Assembly: GCF_032118995.1 (NCBI RefSeq)
Contig: NC_092651.1
Location: 18,894,349-18,958,348 of the forward strand
Length of the DNA: 64,000 nucleotides
Direction of reading: 5' to 3'
DNA from: Asterias amurensis
Taxonomy: Eukaryota; Echinodermata; Asteroidea; Forcipulatida; Asteriidae
Made by a program: the position numbers and the translations under genes. Below are positions 63,896-64,000 of this stretch, piece by piece. The notes beneath the pieces are model-generated. The model was not told where the DNA came from. It did not search any database and was given only the letters and a program-made list of their open reading frames with translations. The first letter of the stretch is position 1; every line of letters begins with the position of its first letter.

Positions 63896-64000
63896 TCTGT
63901 AAGACAAGGCTCCCAAGATGGCTTGAACACGAGGCTACCAAGATGGCTTGAACACAAGGCCACCAAGATGGCTTGAAGACAAGGCTACCAAGATGGCTTG
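63896..64000 (+). repeat. 25-bp tandem repeat running off the window
   Basis: Four units of CACAAGGCTACCAAGATGGC plus TTGAA (period 25) with one to three differences each. The array continues beyond the right edge. Confidence 0.92.

Overview
The window looks like nuclear DNA of an invertebrate deuterostome, most probably an echinoderm. I infer this from a split CUB-EGF gene of the fibropellin type, a metazoan spliceosomal U2 snRNA gene, GT-AG introns, AT-rich composition, and a very high load of small DNA transposons, minisatellites and decayed transposase genes. The class within the phylum cannot be settled from the sequence. No bacterial-style operons are present, and most long open frames come from repeats.

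Layout. 0-3 kb: a 30-bp minisatellite split by a Tc1/mariner element with 212-bp inverted repeats and a clean TA target duplication. 3-8.4 kb: mostly unassigned, with three weak candidate exons and early, diverged copies of a satellite. 8.4-12.3 kb: an array of ~187-bp satellite monomers containing a 944-bp higher-order duplication. 12.3-15.2 kb: MITEs and one half of a ~0.9-kb segmental duplication (the other half is at 30.85-31.76 kb). 15.3-25.9 kb, + strand: seven exons of a CUB-CUB-EGF gene with good splice sites and matching phases, but with an in-frame stop in the second CUB and a net -1 frameshift in the first EGF. Its introns are full of TTAA-flanked MITEs and tRNA-derived SINE sequence. 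26.2-30.5 kb: a palindromic SINE pair, a cluster of ATGGTTTATAAACCAT palindromes, then the same 30-bp minisatellite in the opposite orientation, alternating with a ~350-bp spacer. 32.2 kb: a U2 snRNA gene with paired compensatory changes.

33-64 kb is dominated by minus-strand gene remnants. These include a PIF/Harbinger transposase fragment, a 176-bp tandem array, and a DUF3987-like P-loop gene (40.9-45.1 kb). That gene is broken twice: by a 49-bp tandem expansion and by a foldback-like element whose ends are made of 16-bp repeats. Upstream lie two copies plus a scrap of a P-element/THAP9-like transposase, interleaved with duplicated pieces of the P-loop gene (45-52.4 kb). Further on are hAT/KIAA1586-like, PNMA/gag-like and PHD-coiled-coil remnants (54-56.5 kb), a triplicated Cys-rich exon-like unit (58 kb), and two neighbouring decayed Myb/SANT-type DNA-binding genes (62.1-63.4 kb).

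Overall the window is a repeat-rich locus. The U2 gene is the best candidate for a functional gene. The CUB-EGF and P-loop genes are recognisable but damaged. The most unusual signals are the minisatellite with an invariant core and a small alphabet of variable tails, the foldback element, and the repeat-expansion break in the P-loop gene.
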